Of a stretch of 38,475 nt of DNA, positions 9,382-17,521 are shown one piece after another (positions within the stretch are counted from its first letter, which is position 1; every line of letters starts with the position of its first letter). The stretch spans positions 1-38,475 of the forward strand of contig JAGZJZ010000059.1 of assembly GCA_018365455.1 (NCBI GenBank). Reading direction: 5' to 3'. A program made the position numbers and the translations under genes. A model generated the notes under the pieces. It saw only the letters and a program-made list of their open reading frames with translations. It was not told the DNA's origin and searched no databases. This stretch comes from Clostridiales bacterium (GTDB lineage Bacteria; Bacillota; Clostridia; Lachnospirales; Lachnospiraceae).

Positions 9382-9936
9382 TTATTTACCCATCGTCTTT
9401 TCTTCATTATTTGTAGAATTAAGTGCTCTTCGGTATGCTTCTGCCTGAATCTCTATTGCTGCTTCTCTAGCCGCAGCTTCTTTTCTGGCTTTACGTTCAT
9501 CCCTCTTAGCCTTTTCTTTAGCTCTTTTAGCTGCAGTCCTGGCTTTTTCAATCTCCAGTTCCTTTTCTCTTTTAAGTTTCTTTTTATAACCTTTGACCGC
9601 TTTATCTACCGCCTTATTATATTCAGATGTTCCACCGCATAATTTTTTGGCTAAGCAACATGTAATGCCCATTGATAAACTAAATTCATCATTGTCACTA
9701 CACACAGATTTAACCATTGTTCCATCCCAGAAATAAACCTCAACTTCTTTGTTTACCTCTTTCTCAATTTTTAAGAAGTTGCCATTCTCATCGAATACTT
9801 TTTTATCACCCTTTATTACCTTTACACCGGCAATAGTATAGGGTTTAATACCAACTGGTATCACCCTTGCTTTAAAATCATCTATGATGGGACCATAAAT
9901 TGGTTTAATTACATCTGTTGTATATGAATTTGACAT
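9382..9936 (-). CDS. Unknown protein with a long Lys/Arg/Glu/Ala-rich C-terminal helix
   Basis: A protein of about 184 residues. Its N-terminal part (MSNSYTTDVIKPIYGPII, then a beta-rich stretch with FDENGNFLKIEKE) has no domain I recognise. From about residue 110 it turns into a charged single helix (KKKLKREKELEIEKAR, KRAKEKAKRDERKARKE) that could bind nucleic acid or form a coiled coil. I chose ATG 9936 because AAGGAGA lies 7 nt upstream. The same frame remains open to another ATG at 10053, which would add 39 residues with only a weak AGGG site, so the longer form cannot be excluded. It sits between primase and the Fe-S nuclease, within the replication operon. Confidence 0.75.
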   Translation of the reverse strand: MSNSYTTDVIKPIYGPIIDDFKARVIPVGIKPYTIAGVKVIKGDKKVFDENGNFLKIEKEVNKEVEVYFWDGTMVKSVCSDNDEFSLSMGITCCLAKKLCGGTSEYNKAVDKAVKGYKKKLKREKELEIEKARTAAKRAKEKAKRDERKARKEAAAREAAIEIQAEAYRRALNSTNNEEKTMGK

Positions 9937-10055
9937 ATTTAAATCTCCTTTGTTTTCAAATAATATATTATTTCTGTTTCTATCCTGCTGAAGAACAAAA
10001 CGAACGTCTTTCATAGCAGGAAAAGCTGTCATACCCATTAATAAATCTCTCATAT

Positions 10056-11213
10056 CTATTTCCCTTCAAATTCTTTCATTATTGTTAACGTTTCTTCATT
10101 TACCGGTTGTTTATTTTCCAATAATTCCAGTAACACATCTTTTCCTCGATCGACTGGACTATCTTGGTACTTCAACAGACCACTATTATCCCAAAGGATA
10201 TTTACATCACAATATGGTAAAATATCCTGAACATTTTTTACCAGTTTGGCATAGTATACCTGTGCCTTAAATGAACTTGGATCTTCAAACTCTTTGTCCG
10301 ATGCTATTATTAATTCTTTAATTTTCAAATCATATATTAGTATTTTAATTTGTTGTATCGAGAGTCTACCAGATCCGCACTTTGCCAAAGAAAAATCATT
10401 TACTCCAAAATATACTCTGTTAAGCAGCACTGATTTTTCTCCTTCATACAAAATTGCTTTTTTACATTGTTTTATTTTAGCTTGATTTTCGTACAAACCA
10501 TAGAATGTATCATTTAAAGAATGTCTTAGAAACTTTCCTTCTACTATGACAGGTACATATTTTCTGCCCTCTTCCAAATCCCAATCTTCTAGACACCTGC
10601 CCCGGACACCAATAAGCTCACCATGTATATTTCTATGAGGTATTATAATTTGGTTTGTCTTTGTCCAGTATTTAATACCGAAGTAGCTCATTACTTCCTT
10701 TGATATACCTTGGTTTAGCCATGATTCATGGTAATAGTCTTGAAATAGCTCCAATACATGCTCATTTAAAACTTCATAATCAGAACTTTCAATTTCTTTA
10801 CCTCGCCCAACATGCTTTAACCGGTTAATCCATGACCAGTCATCAATACGAAATTGTTTTAATTCCTTTGTTGTAGAATCTTCGTAGAACATGTTCCCGG
10901 TCATGGATGTTATATATCGAACAGCCTGGTAAAATGTTATATTTACACCACTTGCTCTGTGAGCTCTTATAACAAGTTCAAAGATATTGAAGCTGTCAGA
11001 GCAGTCAGTATAGCAATGAAATGTTTTTGCTTTATATTTATCTGTTGCCTCATGATAATAAAAGAGTTTATATTTATTACCACCATGACATACTGTTTGA
11101 AATACTAATGCTTTCCCATCCTGCCTATAATCCTTTGATCCCAGATCCAGTAAAATTTTTATTATATCTTCTTTTGTGAGAGAGTCTACAATTGCTTCTA
11201 TATCAAAGTACAT
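10056..11213 (-). CDS. DnaG-like primase with degenerate zinc finger and Toprim domain
   Basis: Predicted to make RNA primers for the phage replisome, partnering the adjacent DnaB-like helicase. The N terminus has a CHC2-like zinc region: Cys42-His43 followed by Cys67 and Cys71 (FHCYTDC), more widely spaced than the classic finger. A Toprim fold follows with the catalytic Glu257 in AILYEGEKSVLL and an Asp in LIIASDKEF (Asp306). At 385 residues it is short compared with bacterial DnaG (about 600) and lacks an obvious C-terminal helicase-binding domain, as is common for phage primases. ATG 11213 is preceded by AGGGGG at good spacing. It lies 10 bp downstream of the helicase gene, so the two are co-transcribed. 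Confidence 0.86.
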   Translation of the reverse strand: MYFDIEAIVDSLTKEDIIKILLDLGSKDYRQDGKALVFQTVCHGGNKYKLFYYHEATDKYKAKTFHCYTDCSDSFNIFELVIRAHRASGVNITFYQAVRYITSMTGNMFYEDSTTKELKQFRIDDWSWINRLKHVGRGKEIESSDYEVLNEHVLELFQDYYHESWLNQGISKEVMSYFGIKYWTKTNQIIIPHRNIHGELIGVRGRCLEDWDLEEGRKYVPVIVEGKFLRHSLNDTFYGLYENQAKIKQCKKAILYEGEKSVLLNRVYFGVNDFSLAKCGSGRLSIQQIKILIYDLKIKELIIASDKEFEDPSSFKAQVYYAKLVKNVQDILPYCDVNILWDNSGLLKYQDSPVDRGKDVLLELLENKQPVNEETLTIMKEFEGK

Positions 11214-11223
11214 CGTACACCCC

Positions 11224-12834
11224 CTAAAAGATTAAGTTTCTGACTGCTTCTTCTTGTTCTTCCGGTGTCGCATATATTTCATTTATGCCAACTTCGTTTT
11301 CTGATAGAACTTCATCTATATTCTCGATGGTAAGCTTTTCAACTGGAATCAACTTACAGTCAAGATCAGTCACGAATAAATCCTCTGTCCTACATGTGCC
11401 CAAATCACTATACAGCCATACCATAACCCTGTTTAATTTCCCTTTTCTAACTTTATAAACATGGTATATTAAATTAGGTTCCTTATAAAAGCCTGTGCTT
11501 AAGACATTTTTTCTTACAGCTTCTAACTCAGCTGCACTTGGAGCTAAAGCAATAATTCCTGCATCGATTTTATTAGCAATCGCTTTTCCACCTGCTAAAA
11601 TATTCTGATTCTTTTCTTTTACATTTTCATAATTGCCGTTTACCTGTGTGAATGAATCCATATGCACATTTAATTTATTGCATAAAGATTTTAGCTGAGC
11701 TGTCATCATGAGCAGAACCTGGTCGCCTCTTAATTTTATACCACGAGCAGCACCTGATATTTCCGTCATGATTTTAACGGTTTCTTGGATATAGTCGAAC
11801 ATGATGTATTGTACGCCATACTCTCTTTTATACTTTTTGATAATATGAGTGAGATCCTGTATATTAAAATCTTCCATGTATGCAACATATAATGGTGAAG
11901 ACTCTATATAGGTAATTGCCTGATCTACTCTTGCTTCCTCATCTTTATCCCCTCCAGCATACTTACCGTCACATATATGACTCTCATCTACTCCAGAAAC
12001 ATAAGCCATAATCATGGTTTTTACATCTGGATGTTCTACTTCTGTTGTAATCAAGAGAGACGGGCAACTAAAACCCGTATGTATCCACTTCTTCTTATCC
12101 GTGTCATAGTACCAGGGAATGGAATAGTTACATATATCTCCTGTTCCTGTTCGAGTTTTACCTGATCCTGTGTTTCCTGATCTTAAATACAACTTTCCTA
12201 TACGGGCACCCCTAAGAATCGTATTCATAAAACCACTCTGCATGGGAATTCCAATTTCAGGTTCTTCTTTTAGTTTTTCTTTCAGCTCCCGCATCCCCTT
12301 GCCAGCTAATTCTTCAGTGACTTCGCTGTCATTCGCAAATTTAAGCTTTGCACTGGACACAAAAAAGTCTTCAACAAGATCTATAATGCTGTCAATTGTA
12401 TAAGAATCAAATTTTACTTCTTCTTTTTCTTGCTCGATTGGATCAACTACGGAAGGATTATATATAAATCTTGTATCCAAACCGCATTTCTCATAATAAC
12501 GTAGTAAACTGAATTTTTTTAATCGCCTAAAATTATATTCAAAGTTTTCTAACTCTGACGCTTGTTCTGCTTCATAGCAATAGTCGCAGCCTTTGTTTAA
12601 GTTAAAAACTGCATATTGTTTACTGTAGTTTGAAAGAAAATTATCAATTACAATATAATCTATCTTATTTACTCCTTGATTAAACAAGTTATAAACGCAT
12701 GAAAATATAATCTGATAAAATTCTTCACATTCAAAATCCTCTTTTTCAAGACTGTATTCCTCTAGGAGTGTTGGATTTTGAATTAGACATCCCAGACACT
12801 GAAATACAGTTCTTTTATCAAACAGGGAGGCTAT
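11224..12834 (-). CDS. dnaB: DnaB-like replicative helicase with an ATA start
   Basis: Hexameric replication-fork helicase. The N-terminal primase-interacting domain is present (LGCLIQNPTLLEEYSLEKED, then FYQIIFSCVYNLF), followed by a linker and a RecA fold with Walker A GNTGSGKT (about residues 220-227), Walker B YIMFDYIQE, and the C-terminal AGGKAIANKIDAGI block. The first ordinary start, TTG 12687, would delete most of the N-terminal domain. Upstream, the frame is open only to a TAG at about 12862, and no ATG, GTG or TTG occurs there. AGGAG at 12842-12846 is 7 nt before ATA (12832-12834), and this ATA overlaps the TAG stop of a 12-codon leader (ATAG). That gives 536 residues. CTG at 12825 is another non-canonical option. 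Confidence 0.9.
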   Translation of the reverse strand: MASLFDKRTVFQCLGCLIQNPTLLEEYSLEKEDFECEEFYQIIFSCVYNLFNQGVNKIDYIVIDNFLSNYSKQYAVFNLNKGCDYCYEAEQASELENFEYNFRRLKKFSLLRYYEKCGLDTRFIYNPSVVDPIEQEKEEVKFDSYTIDSIIDLVEDFFVSSAKLKFANDSEVTEELAGKGMRELKEKLKEEPEIGIPMQSGFMNTILRGARIGKLYLRSGNTGSGKTRTGTGDICNYSIPWYYDTDKKKWIHTGFSCPSLLITTEVEHPDVKTMIMAYVSGVDESHICDGKYAGGDKDEEARVDQAITYIESSPLYVAYMEDFNIQDLTHIIKKYKREYGVQYIMFDYIQETVKIMTEISGAARGIKLRGDQVLLMMTAQLKSLCNKLNVHMDSFTQVNGNYENVKEKNQNILAGGKAIANKIDAGIIALAPSAAELEAVRKNVLSTGFYKEPNLIYHVYKVRKGKLNRVMVWLYSDLGTCRTEDLFVTDLDCKLIPVEKLTIENIDEVLSENEVGINEIYATPEEQEEAVRNLIF

Positions 12835-12869
12835 TCCCCAACTCCTCTGATCCCGTTGATTCTATTCAT
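12831..12869 (-). CDS. 12-codon leader ORF coupled to dnaB
   Basis: A mini-ORF, MNRINGIRGVGE, with a strong ribosome site (AGGAG, 8 nt before ATG 12869) that lies in the end of the preceding zinc-protein gene. Its TAG stop overlaps the proposed ATA start of dnaB by two bases, and its own codons contain the ribosome site for dnaB. The layout fits translational coupling, in which a terminating ribosome restarts on a weak codon. A minus-one frameshift would instead fuse the leader to the helicase, but TGGGGAA is a poor slippery site. Function is inferred from geometry alone. Confidence 0.45.
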   Translation of the reverse strand: MNRINGIRGVGE

Positions 12870-12872
12870 AAA

Positions 12873-13466
12873 TCACTCTCCTATCTTTTCTATATCGATT
12901 TGCGGAGGCGAAACTGATGGTTTTCCAATTCTTACTGTCCTTTCCCTATATAGGTCTTTTACATTATTTAACAAGGAACTATTGTATATATGCGTCTTTT
13001 CTATTCTTTTGTAATATCCCAGAGCCTCGTCTATATAATACCGTAATCCTGCCGCTATATCTTCAGACCTAGCCCATTTACGATCATCTACAGCTATTTT
13101 ATATCTCCAATGAACAGCTTTTTTTATATCTTCGTAAGAATATTTCTCTTGATATAATTTTTCGATTAGAGCATAAGTTTTCGCAGTAAGTTTCTCAGTG
13201 CCTTGTATTTCTCTTATCAAATCCATTAAAGCAACTTTTTCTTTATACTCAGTTTCAGATAAGCCAGCTTTTAATTCTTTTTGTGGTTTAGTCTTCTTTG
13301 GCGTTTGCTTTTTCTTATCCTGAAGTTTTTTCGTTTGCTCATTTGTTACAAGTCGGATTGTTCTGTTAAAACATTCTCTATGCGCATGTCTGCCTTTATA
13401 GGGAACAGCCTCCGAATCATTTTCTATGGGCATACCGCAAATAACGCATATTTTCTTTCTAGCCAT
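12873..13466 (-). CDS. Zinc-binding N-terminal domain protein, possible replication accessory
   Basis: A 197-residue protein beginning MARKKICVICGMPIEND. A CxxC pair and a downstream HAHREC form a four-ligand zinc site within the first 35 residues. A lysine-rich linker follows, then a mostly helical region (ETEYKEKVALMDLI, YEDIKKAVHWRYKIA) of a type seen in phage replication initiators and helicase loaders, though I cannot name a family. ATG 13466 follows AAGGA at 9 nt. It is immediately upstream of the dnaB leader and carries that leader's ribosome site in its last codons, so it belongs to the replisome operon. A helicase-loader role is a guess from position. Confidence 0.75.
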   Translation of the reverse strand: MARKKICVICGMPIENDSEAVPYKGRHAHRECFNRTIRLVTNEQTKKLQDKKKQTPKKTKPQKELKAGLSETEYKEKVALMDLIREIQGTEKLTAKTYALIEKLYQEKYSYEDIKKAVHWRYKIAVDDRKWARSEDIAAGLRYYIDEALGYYKRIEKTHIYNSSLLNNVKDLYRERTVRIGKPSVSPPQIDIEKIGE

Positions 13467-13513
13467 CGATTATCATCCTTATACCTGGAGAGTCCGAAGA
13501 CCCTCCAGGGAAC

Positions 13514-14512
13514 TTAAAGTCCTAATTCACTACATTTATCTTTAATATTATCAAGAATAACAGACATAGCCTCTTCCTGACCTTCTACGCATTCTGTAAC
13601 CTTTGCACCTTTTCCAAGCTCTTTTTCAACAATGCGAGTCAACGTACTTATTTGATCAGATTCTGCCATTTTGTTCCCATAAATCTGCAGTTCATCCATT
13701 AATTCTTTATACGTCATACGATCTATCTGATAAGCTTTTTGTTGCTCTTCAAAACTAACTGCTTTTGTACCTTCCGCTTTTTCCTGGCGTTCTATTGCTT
13801 CAATAACAGCTTTTTCAAGATTAACCGCTGTAAATTCAGGGATGTATGTATCAATATAATCAAATCTTGATCTTGCAAAGAATTCAGACGTTTGCGCTAA
13901 ATAAGCTGAACTTCTGATAACTCTGCCTTCTTCATCAACACCGTTTGATTGTAAATAACAAACAATATCACAAAGATTTATAATAGGATCAAGTGCCCTC
14001 TTATCACCTTTGGGAGAAATATATCCCTCTTTGTCTACTGATGCATGACCAATAAAGTAACAAGTATATCCCATTGATGTAAGTGAATTTATTTGCTCCC
14101 AGAACTCTGTCTCGTATTCTTTCCACAGTCCATACCCACCATTGCCTTCACCTATTGTGCGCACACCATTAGTTGTACAAAGATAATTTTGACACATGAT
14201 ACTGGCGGCATCAATTGAATCGAATACAACTGTGTCATATAGATCTCTTGCCTTTTTTGTGCATAACTGTTTATTATATTTTCTAAAATCTTGCCATTTT
14301 TGAATTGGAACCATCGTTGTCTCAAGTGCATTAAGACCTGACTCAAATGGTAATACAATAGGCTTAGAAAGTGAAACACCTACTTTTGTCTTTCCTACAT
14401 TGTTAGTGCCATAAACACAAATAATCTTTGACTGTAAACCCTTTGCTATTTTAGTAACAACCGGATTAAAAATATCAACTACTTCTTCTTTTACATTTGT
14501 TTTCTCTGCCAT
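13514..14512 (-). CDS. Sak4-like RecA-fold ATPase (phage annealing/recombination)
   Basis: A 332-residue single-domain ATPase of the phage P-loop group that includes Sak4-type annealing proteins. The Walker A motif is GTNNVGKT at residues 35-42 and the Walker B region is LYDTVVFDSIDAAS. GYTCYFIGHA and the following KGDKRALDPIINLCDIV correspond to the conserved strand and DNA-binding region of RecA-like folds. It sits next to the SSB-like gene, the classic pairing for phage single-strand annealing modules. ATG 14512 has a GGTGGTGA ribosome site. The closest alternative is a RadA/RecA-like recombinase without the other domains. Confidence 0.8.
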   Translation of the reverse strand: MAEKTNVKEEVVDIFNPVVTKIAKGLQSKIICVYGTNNVGKTKVGVSLSKPIVLPFESGLNALETTMVPIQKWQDFRKYNKQLCTKKARDLYDTVVFDSIDAASIMCQNYLCTTNGVRTIGEGNGGYGLWKEYETEFWEQINSLTSMGYTCYFIGHASVDKEGYISPKGDKRALDPIINLCDIVCYLQSNGVDEEGRVIRSSAYLAQTSEFFARSRFDYIDTYIPEFTAVNLEKAVIEAIERQEKAEGTKAVSFEEQQKAYQIDRMTYKELMDELQIYGNKMAESDQISTLTRIVEKELGKGAKVTECVEGQEEAMSVILDNIKDKCSELGL

Positions 14513-14530
14513 TATTCATCACCACCAATC

Positions 14531-15481
14531 CTAAAACAATCCTGGATTTTTAGGTGCTGAGGGCTTAGCCATATTAGGCATTGTTCTACCTGATGTAGCA
14601 GTTGGTTTAGGCGGAGCAGTCGTCGTCCCATTTTTAGCATCTTCAACTCTTTTTGCTAATTCAACCTCTTTTTCTGCTAAAGCTGCTTTGATTGTTTCCG
14701 GATTATAAGCATTGATATCTCCTTCAACGTAAGGATCAGAAGCTCCTGTGATAACAAGTTCATTTTTATACTTTGTCTCTTTTTCCTCTTTTACAGCACC
14801 GCCAAGTAATGGAACGTACTTAATTATTTCTTCCTGAGTGTTGACCAAAGACCCGTAGAACTTTCCTGTCATACCAACCTGGTAGTTATCAGAAATTAAT
14901 TCTGCCCAATTAAGTTCTCCATCATTAGGCGCAATTAACTCTAATTTTTCAATACCGTTGAAAGTCGGCATAAAACCAATGACTTTCATTCTGCCAGTCT
15001 CTTCGAACTCACCGTCTGCTCCCTGTTTCATTTCTGGAACAATGGCATTTACAAATAATTCTACTTCGAATGTAGCTTTCGGCTCAAAGTTATCGTTTGT
15101 CTTAAGTCGGTTCACAAAGTTGGTTCTATATGCTGCATTTATTTCTCTCTTTTCTCCAGACTTCGGCACTACCATTACATACGGATTTAACTGTCCTTTT
15201 GTTACACGTACTTTATCGCATTCCTCTTTACCTACTTCAGCAATTGATTTGTACTGTTCATAAACTGTAAGTACTCCTGCATAATTACCATTCGGTTTCT
15301 TATCTTTTCTTAATTCAGAAGCCCCGTATTTAAAAGTAACAAAATTATCTTCAGATGTCTGAATTACAATGCTTCCAGAAATATTGTCAACTCCATCAAT
15401 CTTTTTTAATTCCAAGTTCTTCTCCGCTAAATATCCTTCTGCAACGATTTTATTTTCTGCCTGTCTTAAATTTGTTTCCAT
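14531..15481 (-). CDS. Predicted single-stranded-DNA-binding-like protein
   Basis: A 316-residue, beta-rich protein with long regular strands (SGSIVIQTSEDNFVTFKYG, ATFEVELFVNAIVPEM, GRMKVIGFMPTFNG) and a low-complexity proline/threonine/glycine-rich tail ending KNPGLF. A folded OB-like region, a disordered linker and a short conserved C-terminal tip is the plan of phage SSB proteins, and the neighbour is an annealing-type ATPase. No exact family is recognised, so the SSB call is inference. ATG 15481 has AAGGAG upstream. The 196-bp gap before it holds two imperfect direct repeats and a palindrome that may control it. Confidence 0.65.
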   Translation of the reverse strand: METNLRQAENKIVAEGYLAEKNLELKKIDGVDNISGSIVIQTSEDNFVTFKYGASELRKDKKPNGNYAGVLTVYEQYKSIAEVGKEECDKVRVTKGQLNPYVMVVPKSGEKREINAAYRTNFVNRLKTNDNFEPKATFEVELFVNAIVPEMKQGADGEFEETGRMKVIGFMPTFNGIEKLELIAPNDGELNWAELISDNYQVGMTGKFYGSLVNTQEEIIKYVPLLGGAVKEEKETKYKNELVITGASDPYVEGDINAYNPETIKAALAEKEVELAKRVEDAKNGTTTAPPKPTATSGRTMPNMAKPSAPKNPGLF

Positions 15482-15542
15482 AGTATATTTCTCCTTCTAA
15501 TTTAAATTTAGTTTTTTATATGAATATCTTGCATACTTACAA

Positions 15543-15626
15543 GATGAACTTGCCTTTTCTTCAATATAAACAACTACATAATTAAAATCTTAGGAGGATT
15601 AACTTGTCTTTTCTCTTTATGTTTAC
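15543..15626. repeat. Pair of imperfect 29-30-bp direct repeats upstream of the SSB-like gene
   Basis: Two copies start 54 bp apart (15543-15571 and 15597-15626). Both share the core GAT-AACTTG-CTTTTCT on the plus strand, with one variable base at each dash, followed by an AT-rich tail ending AC. They lie in non-coding sequence 60-145 bp before the SSB-like start. Two spaced copies of one core suggest binding sites for a regulator or for the SSB-like protein itself, but nothing in the sequence says which. Confidence 0.6.
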
Positions 15627-15649
15627 ATGTGATTCTCCCTCTGTCCTTT

Positions 15650-15666
15650 CTATATAGTATCTATAT
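15650..15666. promoter_or_regulatory. Perfect 17-bp palindrome, operator-like
   Basis: TATATAG-TAT-CTATATA is a perfect inverted repeat with a 3-base centre, located between the zinc-ribbon gene and the repeat-bearing leader of the SSB-like gene. Such a short, perfect, AT-rich dyad fits a dimeric repressor site or an AT-rich promoter element. It is too short for a terminator and has no adjacent T-run. Confidence 0.4.
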
Positions 15667-15677
15667 AATCGATCCAG

Positions 15678-15893
15678 CTATCGCCGGTAATCGTAATATC
15701 TTGGATCATTATTAACATTCAGATATTTCTCAAAAAATCTATCTAAGTTTTTATCAATTACAGTAAAACTGCTATTACAACATGGGCTTTTCAGCCCTAT
15801 GTCCGTCTGAATGCGTTCATGATACGTAAATGTTTTTTTACAGCCATGACACTGGCATTGTGTGTTGGTGTTATGTAAATCTTTTTCTTCCAT
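15678..15893 (-). CDS. Small zinc-ribbon protein
   Basis: A 71-residue protein. CQCHGCKKTFTYHER followed by KSPCCNSSF gives two CxxC-type knuckles typical of a zinc ribbon, perhaps binding nucleic acid or another protein; the C terminus is basic and tyrosine-rich (DPRYYDYRR). ATG 15893 is in frame. The best ribosome site (AAGGTGGTGA) is somewhat far from it and is closer to an overlapping ATG at 15904 that opens only a ten-codon ORF in another frame. Position in the replication block suggests a DNA-related role. Confidence 0.65.
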   Translation of the reverse strand: MEEKDLHNTNTQCQCHGCKKTFTYHERIQTDIGLKSPCCNSSFTVIDKNLDRFFEKYLNVNNDPRYYDYRR

Positions 15894-16020
15894 AAGCTTT
15901 CATAATTCACCACCTTTCTGTTAAAAATTTTAGTAGTGAATTACTCTAATTCATTATCTGGAGCTTCAGATAGATTTGCTTATGCCTCCTTAGCTCTACT
16001 ATGCTATAAGAGAATAACAC

Positions 16021-16209
16021 CTATCTTTTTTCGTCCACCTTATCATTGTCTTTTTCAACTATTTCTTCACAGCTTAGAATTTCTATCTTTTTACCATATT
16101 CTTTTTTCAGAATATTTTCTGCATTCAACTTTGAATTAGTCTTAATAGTACAAGACCTAACCTGATCAAAATATTTTTTCTTTTCTTTCCACTCAAATTT
16201 ATACTTCAT
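16021..16209 (-). CDS. Small charged protein of unknown function
   Basis: A 62-residue, highly charged protein (MKYKFEWKEKKKYFDQV) with no domain I recognise. AGGAGG lies just before ATG 16209 at short spacing. Codon use is like its neighbours and it lies between a coiled-coil gene and a zinc-ribbon gene on the same strand, so it is probably a real small gene of the same operon. Confidence 0.6.
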   Translation of the reverse strand: MKYKFEWKEKKKYFDQVRSCTIKTNSKLNAENILKKEYGKKIEILSCEEIVEKDNDKVDEKR

Positions 16210-16258
16210 TCTTCCTCCTAATTATGCAAATTCAATTATATACTTTGCACTCTAATTA

Positions 16259-17233
16259 TTATTTTTTATCATTGTCCGATGTAAGTATCCGAACTCCACC
16301 GTTCGCCTGAACCGTATTGGTCGCCAATTCATTCATCTTGATATATGCGTTATCCAATTTATTCTGCAGTTCTGCAATCTTGTTTTTAGCCTCTTCAGCA
16401 GCTGCTTCTAGTCTTTGGATTTTATCAGTAGCCAGTTTCTGCTCATATTCATATTGCTGTTTTAAAGAACGCACTTCAAACACATGACTCTTATCGGCAT
16501 CAGCTTTACCTTTCTTTACGCCTTCCTCTTTTGCCTCTTCAAGCATTACTGGGATATGAGACACCTGCCCCTTTAGAGTTTCAATTTTTTCTAATTCTTC
16601 ATCTAACATAGCTTCTTTTTCAGCTACAATTTTTTCATTTATCGCCAGTTCTTTTTCTCTAGCTGCTTTTTCATCTTCCCATGTATCATTTTCCAGTTTT
16701 CTCTGCCGTCTTAAATTATAGGAGTATTCTTCTTCCGCTCTCTGCCTGTCTTTAATAATTTTTGCTGTCATGGCATCTGATTCAGTTTTAATCTCCATAA
16801 TTTTATCTTTTTTCTGTTGCTCCAAATCGCTGATTTCTGCCTGTAACTCGGCTTTCTTCTCTGACATCTCATTAGCTAATTTTTCTTTAAGGATCTTATA
16901 TTCCTCTTCTTTGGCAACTTCCAAGTCTTTGTGGCTGTTAATCAGTGCAGTTAAGCTGTTTAATTCAGCTTCAATTTCGTATCGCTCTTTAATTCGTTTA
17001 TCTAATAAACTCAAAGCTTCCATCAGTTTATTATATTTATCCAAGTAATCATCGTTTAAGATACCTGCATTAACAATATTAGCGGCATCAGTCATAACAA
17101 TGGCTTCTCTTTCTTTGGCAGCTTCTCTCACCGGATCATCTTTCATTGAATCCCTTAAATTCAATTTTGCTAAAGCATCCTGATACGCTTCCATAATTTC
17201 TTTCTTAGTGCTTTTTTCTGTAATTTTTCCCAT
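16259..17233 (-). CDS. Long coiled-coil protein associated with the TerD cassette
   Basis: A 324-residue, almost wholly helical protein rich in Glu, Lys and Ala. Heptad-like stretches (AEISDLEQQKKDKIMEIK; DKIQRLEAAAEEAKNKI) run from about residue 60 to 300, with no membrane segment. ATG 17233 follows TAAGGAG. It comes after the TerD, PspA-like and P-ATPase genes on the same strand, but the plus-strand mini-gene lies between, so co-transcription with them is uncertain. A structural or scaffold role is likely; I do not recognise a named family. Confidence 0.75.
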   Translation of the reverse strand: MGKITEKSTKKEIMEAYQDALAKLNLRDSMKDDPVREAAKEREAIVMTDAANIVNAGILNDDYLDKYNKLMEALSLLDKRIKERYEIEAELNSLTALINSHKDLEVAKEEEYKILKEKLANEMSEKKAELQAEISDLEQQKKDKIMEIKTESDAMTAKIIKDRQRAEEEYSYNLRRQRKLENDTWEDEKAAREKELAINEKIVAEKEAMLDEELEKIETLKGQVSHIPVMLEEAKEEGVKKGKADADKSHVFEVRSLKQQYEYEQKLATDKIQRLEAAAEEAKNKIAELQNKLDNAYIKMNELATNTVQANGGVRILTSDNDKK

Positions 17234-17293
17234 TCTGATATTCTCCTTATACTATCTTTTATTTTTTCACTTCTTATGAAGTGGAATTTATTA

Positions 17294-17322
17294 TTGATTT
17301 AATTTTGTTAATAACATATAAT
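17294..17322 (+). promoter_or_regulatory. Plus-strand promoter for the 33-residue gene
   Basis: TTGATT (17294-17299) and TATAAT (17317-17322) are separated by exactly 17 bp, a good match to the housekeeping sigma consensus. This is the only clear plus-strand promoter I see, and it points at the only convincing plus-strand gene. Predicted transcription starts near 17329, leaving a leader of about 75 nt. Confidence 0.65.
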
Positions 17323-17363
17323 TTATAGTAATGGTAGTCACCGATACATTTTGTTTTTTAATC

Positions 17364-17396
17364 TTACCTCCACAGCTAATTAGCTTAAGGAGGTGA
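17364..17396 (+). promoter_or_regulatory. RBS-sequestering hairpin in the mini-gene leader
   Basis: TTACCTCC (17364-17371) is complementary over 8 bases, with one G.U pair, to GGAGGTGA (17389-17396), which is the ribosome site itself. The loop contains the self-complementary AGCTAATTAGCT, which can form an inner stem. The structure would hide the ribosome site and switch translation off unless opened. It may respond to translation, an antisense RNA, temperature or a ligand; the sequence does not say which. Confidence 0.6.
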
Positions 17397-17402
17397 TAAT
17401 TT

Positions 17403-17504
17403 ATGGGCAATGTTCCTATGGTACGTGTCCGTGCTTATTGGCGATTCCGCTGTAACAAATGGGAATTCGTTAATAAGCACCTGCGTCATTATCCTAGCCG
17501 ATAA
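17403..17504 (+). CDS. 33-residue basic aromatic peptide, the only plus-strand gene
   Basis: The peptide begins MGNVPMVRVRAYWRF and ends KHLRHYPSR; it is strongly basic and rich in Arg, Trp, Tyr and Phe. It has a textbook ribosome site (AAGGAGGTGA, 7 nt before ATG), a 17-bp-spaced promoter, a hairpin covering the ribosome site and a terminator right after the stop. So much dedicated control makes it a real gene despite its size. The composition fits an RNA- or membrane-binding peptide. It interrupts the minus-strand Ter cassette and uses fewer AT-rich codons than its surroundings, which hints at separate acquisition. I do not recognise the family. Confidence 0.75.
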   Translation: MGNVPMVRVRAYWRFRCNKWEFVNKHLRHYPSR

Positions 17505-17521
17505 TTGATGCAGTGGTGGCT

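Noticed and set aside
8339..9385. Cas4 as evidence for a CRISPR system
   Set aside because: No repeat array and no cas1, cas2 or effector gene is present in the window; the replication-gene context fits better.
9937..10053. Separate small gene of 39 codons before the charged-helix protein
   Set aside because: It is in frame with the downstream ORF without a stop, so it is an alternative N-terminal extension, not a separate gene.
15894..16020. AAGGAGG on the minus strand near 15985 without a start codon at normal distance
   Set aside because: Only a ten-codon frame without a canonical start follows; no gene can be supported.
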